Source of the DNA: JAKVCB01 sp963578605
Lineage (GTDB): Bacteria > Planctomycetota > Planctomycetia > Pirellulales > Lacipirellulaceae
DNA: 6,139 nt
NCBI GenBank assembly: GCA_963578605.1
Contig: CAUZEA010000204.1
Span: forward strand, 1-6,139
Direction of reading: 5' to 3'
Shown: positions 4,614 to 6,139 of the stretch, in pieces
Layout of the letters: each line of letters opens with the position of its first letter
Numbering within the stretch: the stretch's first letter is position 1
Notes under the pieces: generated by a model
Seen by the model: only the letters and a program-made list of their open reading frames with translations
Database searches by the model: none
Told to the model about the DNA's origin: nothing
Translations under genes and position numbers: made by a program

Positions 4614-6139
4614 ATGACGGCTCTTGATTGGTTTCTTGTCCTCGCCATTAACGGTGCCATTGTTGGATTTGGACTTTGGCACGCGCGGGGAACTCGGCGT
4701 TCGGTCGACTGGTTTCTGGCTGCCAAGAAACTGCCATGGTGGTTGGTCGGACTTTCGATGTTTGCTACCGCTGTAGACAGCGGTGACTACGTAGCCGTCG
4801 CCGGGAATGCTTACCAGGATGGCTTGATTTACATCTCTGCCTGGTGGCTCGGACTTTCGGTGGGGTGGTGTACTGTTGCCTACCTGGTTTTCATTCCGAT
4901 GTATCGCTGCGGCATGTTCACCAATGCCGAATATCTTGAGTACCGCTTCGGACCAGTTGCTCGAATCATGAGCGTGTTTATCCAAATCCAAACCCGTACC
5001 AACGTCATGGGCGTCGTTGCGTATTCCTTGTTCCTGACATTCAGTATCTTGACTGGCTGGGGAACTGCCACCTGGTGGTTGGTGGTCGGCATTGCAGTTG
5101 CAGCAGCCGCTTATACTGCAACCGGCGGTATACGGTCGGTTGCGATTACCGATGCGATGCAATCGGTCGTGATGTTAATCGCGGCGGTAGCTTTGTGGTG
5201 GATTGTCTTTGACGATGTTGGTGGCTGGACCGGGCTGCAGCAAAAACTCAGTGATCACGTCGAAGCAGGGAAGGTCACTCAAAGTACTGCCCAGGCAATG
5301 ACCCACATTGGCGCCTATGCCAAAGATGGTGTGCCACCCGGAATCGTCGTGTTCGGGTTTGTGGTTGTGCTCACCGGTTACTGCATTGTCAACCAATCAC
5401 AGGCTATGCGGCTGTTGGCGGCACGTTCGATCTGGGATATGAAGATGGCTGCGGTTGTGGCAGGTACCATAACCGCCTGCGTTTTGTGGTTTAATATTAC
5501 GCTGGGTATTTTTGGGCGCGCGATTGTTCCCGATCTGGAGCAGTCCGACACGATTTTCCCGACTCTGCTTGCCTACTATTTGCCCTCTTTGCAAACAGGA
5601 CTGTTAGGCATCGTTCTGGCCGGTCTGCTGGCGGGGGGACTCTCGACGTACGACTCCATTGGTTCGGCATTGGCAGCGGTCTTTACGCGCGATCTTTACG
5701 CGCGGTTCCTGGTGACCGATGCCGATGACCGGCATTACCTGAAAGCCGGCCGTATCGCAACAGTCGTCGTCATTGCCCTCTCGTTTGCCTACGTACCATT
5801 TCTGGAAGATGGCATGGTCGCTTTTTACTTGAAGATAACCGGGGTGGCCGTTGTCCCATTAATGATCGTGTACCTGATGGGTGTACTGACACCCGTCGCA
5901 CGCAACAGTGCAACCGTAGGATTAATCGTGGGAATCGTGTGCGGTTTGAGTCGTTTTGTCGATCCGGTGCTTGGGCAGCTGGGGTGGGCAGAGTTCCCCA
6001 CCTGGTGGACCAACACCTGGTGGGGCTATATTTGGAGCATGCTCGCTACGATCGTCGCCATGCTGGTGACCTCCACAATTTGTGGATGGGCAACGCACGA
6101 TGAAATTGCTGGCCTGACCCTGGCCACTTCTAAAAAAGG
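4614..6139 (+). CDS. Sodium:solute symporter (SSS family), 3' end cut by window edge
   Basis: The frame opens at ATG 4614 and stays open for 508 codons to the right edge with no stop. SSS proteins usually have 500-600 residues, so only a short C-terminal part is probably missing. The family imports sugars, sugar acids, amino acids or related solutes with sodium. The sequence is strongly hydrophobic, with about 13 likely membrane segments. Landmarks: the broken first core helix near 46-64 (SMFATAVDSGDYVAVAG), the SSS signature at 168-183 (TATGGIRSVAITDAMQ), and the helix at 340-362 (AGGLSTYDSIGS then TRDLY) that aligns without gaps to the sodium-site helix of the Vibrio sugar symporter; S344 and T345 keep the two hydroxyl ligands. 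An aspartate at 347 in this helix is unusual against that transporter. The gene starts 9 bp after the lactonase stop with only a weak ribosome binding site, implying one operon and perhaps coupled translation. The substrate is inferred to be a sugar or sugar acid from this partnership. Confidence 0.93.
   Translation, partial: MTALDWFLVLAINGAIVGFGLWHARGTRRSVDWFLAAKKLPWWLVGLSMFATAVDSGDYVAVAGNAYQDGLIYISAWWLGLSVGWCTVAYLVFIPMYRCGMFTNAEYLEYRFGPVARIMSVFIQIQTRTNVMGVVAYSLFLTFSILTGWGTATWWLVVGIAVAAAAYTATGGIRSVAITDAMQSVVMLIAAVALWWIVFDDVGGWTGLQQKLSDHVEAGKVTQSTAQAMTHIGAYAKDGVPPGIVVFGFVVVLTGYCIVNQSQAMRLLAARSIWDMKMAAVVAGTITACVLWFNITLGIFGRAIVPDLEQSDTIFPTLLAYYLPSLQTGLLGIVLAGLLAGGLSTYDSIGSALAAVFTRDLYARFLVTDADDRHYLKAGRIATVVVIALSFAYVPFLEDGMVAFYLKITGVAVVPLMIVYLMGVLTPVARNSATVGLIVGIVCGLSRFVDPVLGQLGWAEFPTWWTNTWWGYIWSMLATIVAMLVTSTICGWATHDEIAGLTLATSKK

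Noticed and set aside
4125..5162. 345-codon minus-strand open frame across the lactonase-symporter junction
   Set aside because: It overlaps two strongly supported plus-strand genes and its translation is low in hydrophobic structure with no recognisable motif; it is an antisense shadow.

Overview
The window looks like part of a bacterial chromosome from a heterotroph specialised in sugars, most plausibly a planctomycete. This is inferred from the gene mix: a Tat-exported TIM-barrel isomerase, an exported SMP-30-type lactonase, a Gfo/Idh/MocA oxidoreductase and an SSS-family symporter, with generous intergenic gaps and moderate GC. No rRNA, tRNA or other phylogenetic marker is present, so the assignment stays tentative.

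Layout. Positions 1-81, read on the minus strand, resemble the 5' end of a bacterial group II intron (GTGCG start, G-rich stem, GTAAAAGTCCCC) that runs off the left edge. Next come a perfect 25-bp tandem duplication (160-209) and a 70-codon plus-strand fragment (203-415) that reads like the C-terminal end of a larger protein. The fragment appears to be a gene remnant beside a mobile element. Two minus-strand genes follow: a Gfo/Idh/MocA-family oxidoreductase (592-1644) and, after a 567-bp gap without a convincing gene, a Tat-signal TIM-barrel protein of the hydroxypyruvate-isomerase type (2212-3102). A 440-bp divergent intergenic region separates it from two plus-strand genes: an exported SMP-30/gluconolactonase-like protein (3543-4604) and, 9 bp downstream, a sodium:solute symporter (4614 to the right edge, probably missing only its C-terminal end).

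How they may work together. The four complete or nearly complete genes suit uptake and processing of a sugar or sugar acid. The lactonase would open aldonolactones outside the cytoplasmic membrane, the symporter would import the product, and the isomerase and NAD(P)-dependent oxidoreductase would act on related polyols or keto-sugars. The lactonase-symporter pair is very probably one operon. The link to the two minus-strand genes is by proximity only, and no substrate can be named from sequence. I see no sign of a defence system, CRISPR array or secondary-metabolite cluster. The most unusual parts are the left-edge mobile-element junction and the unexplained 1645-2211 gap.
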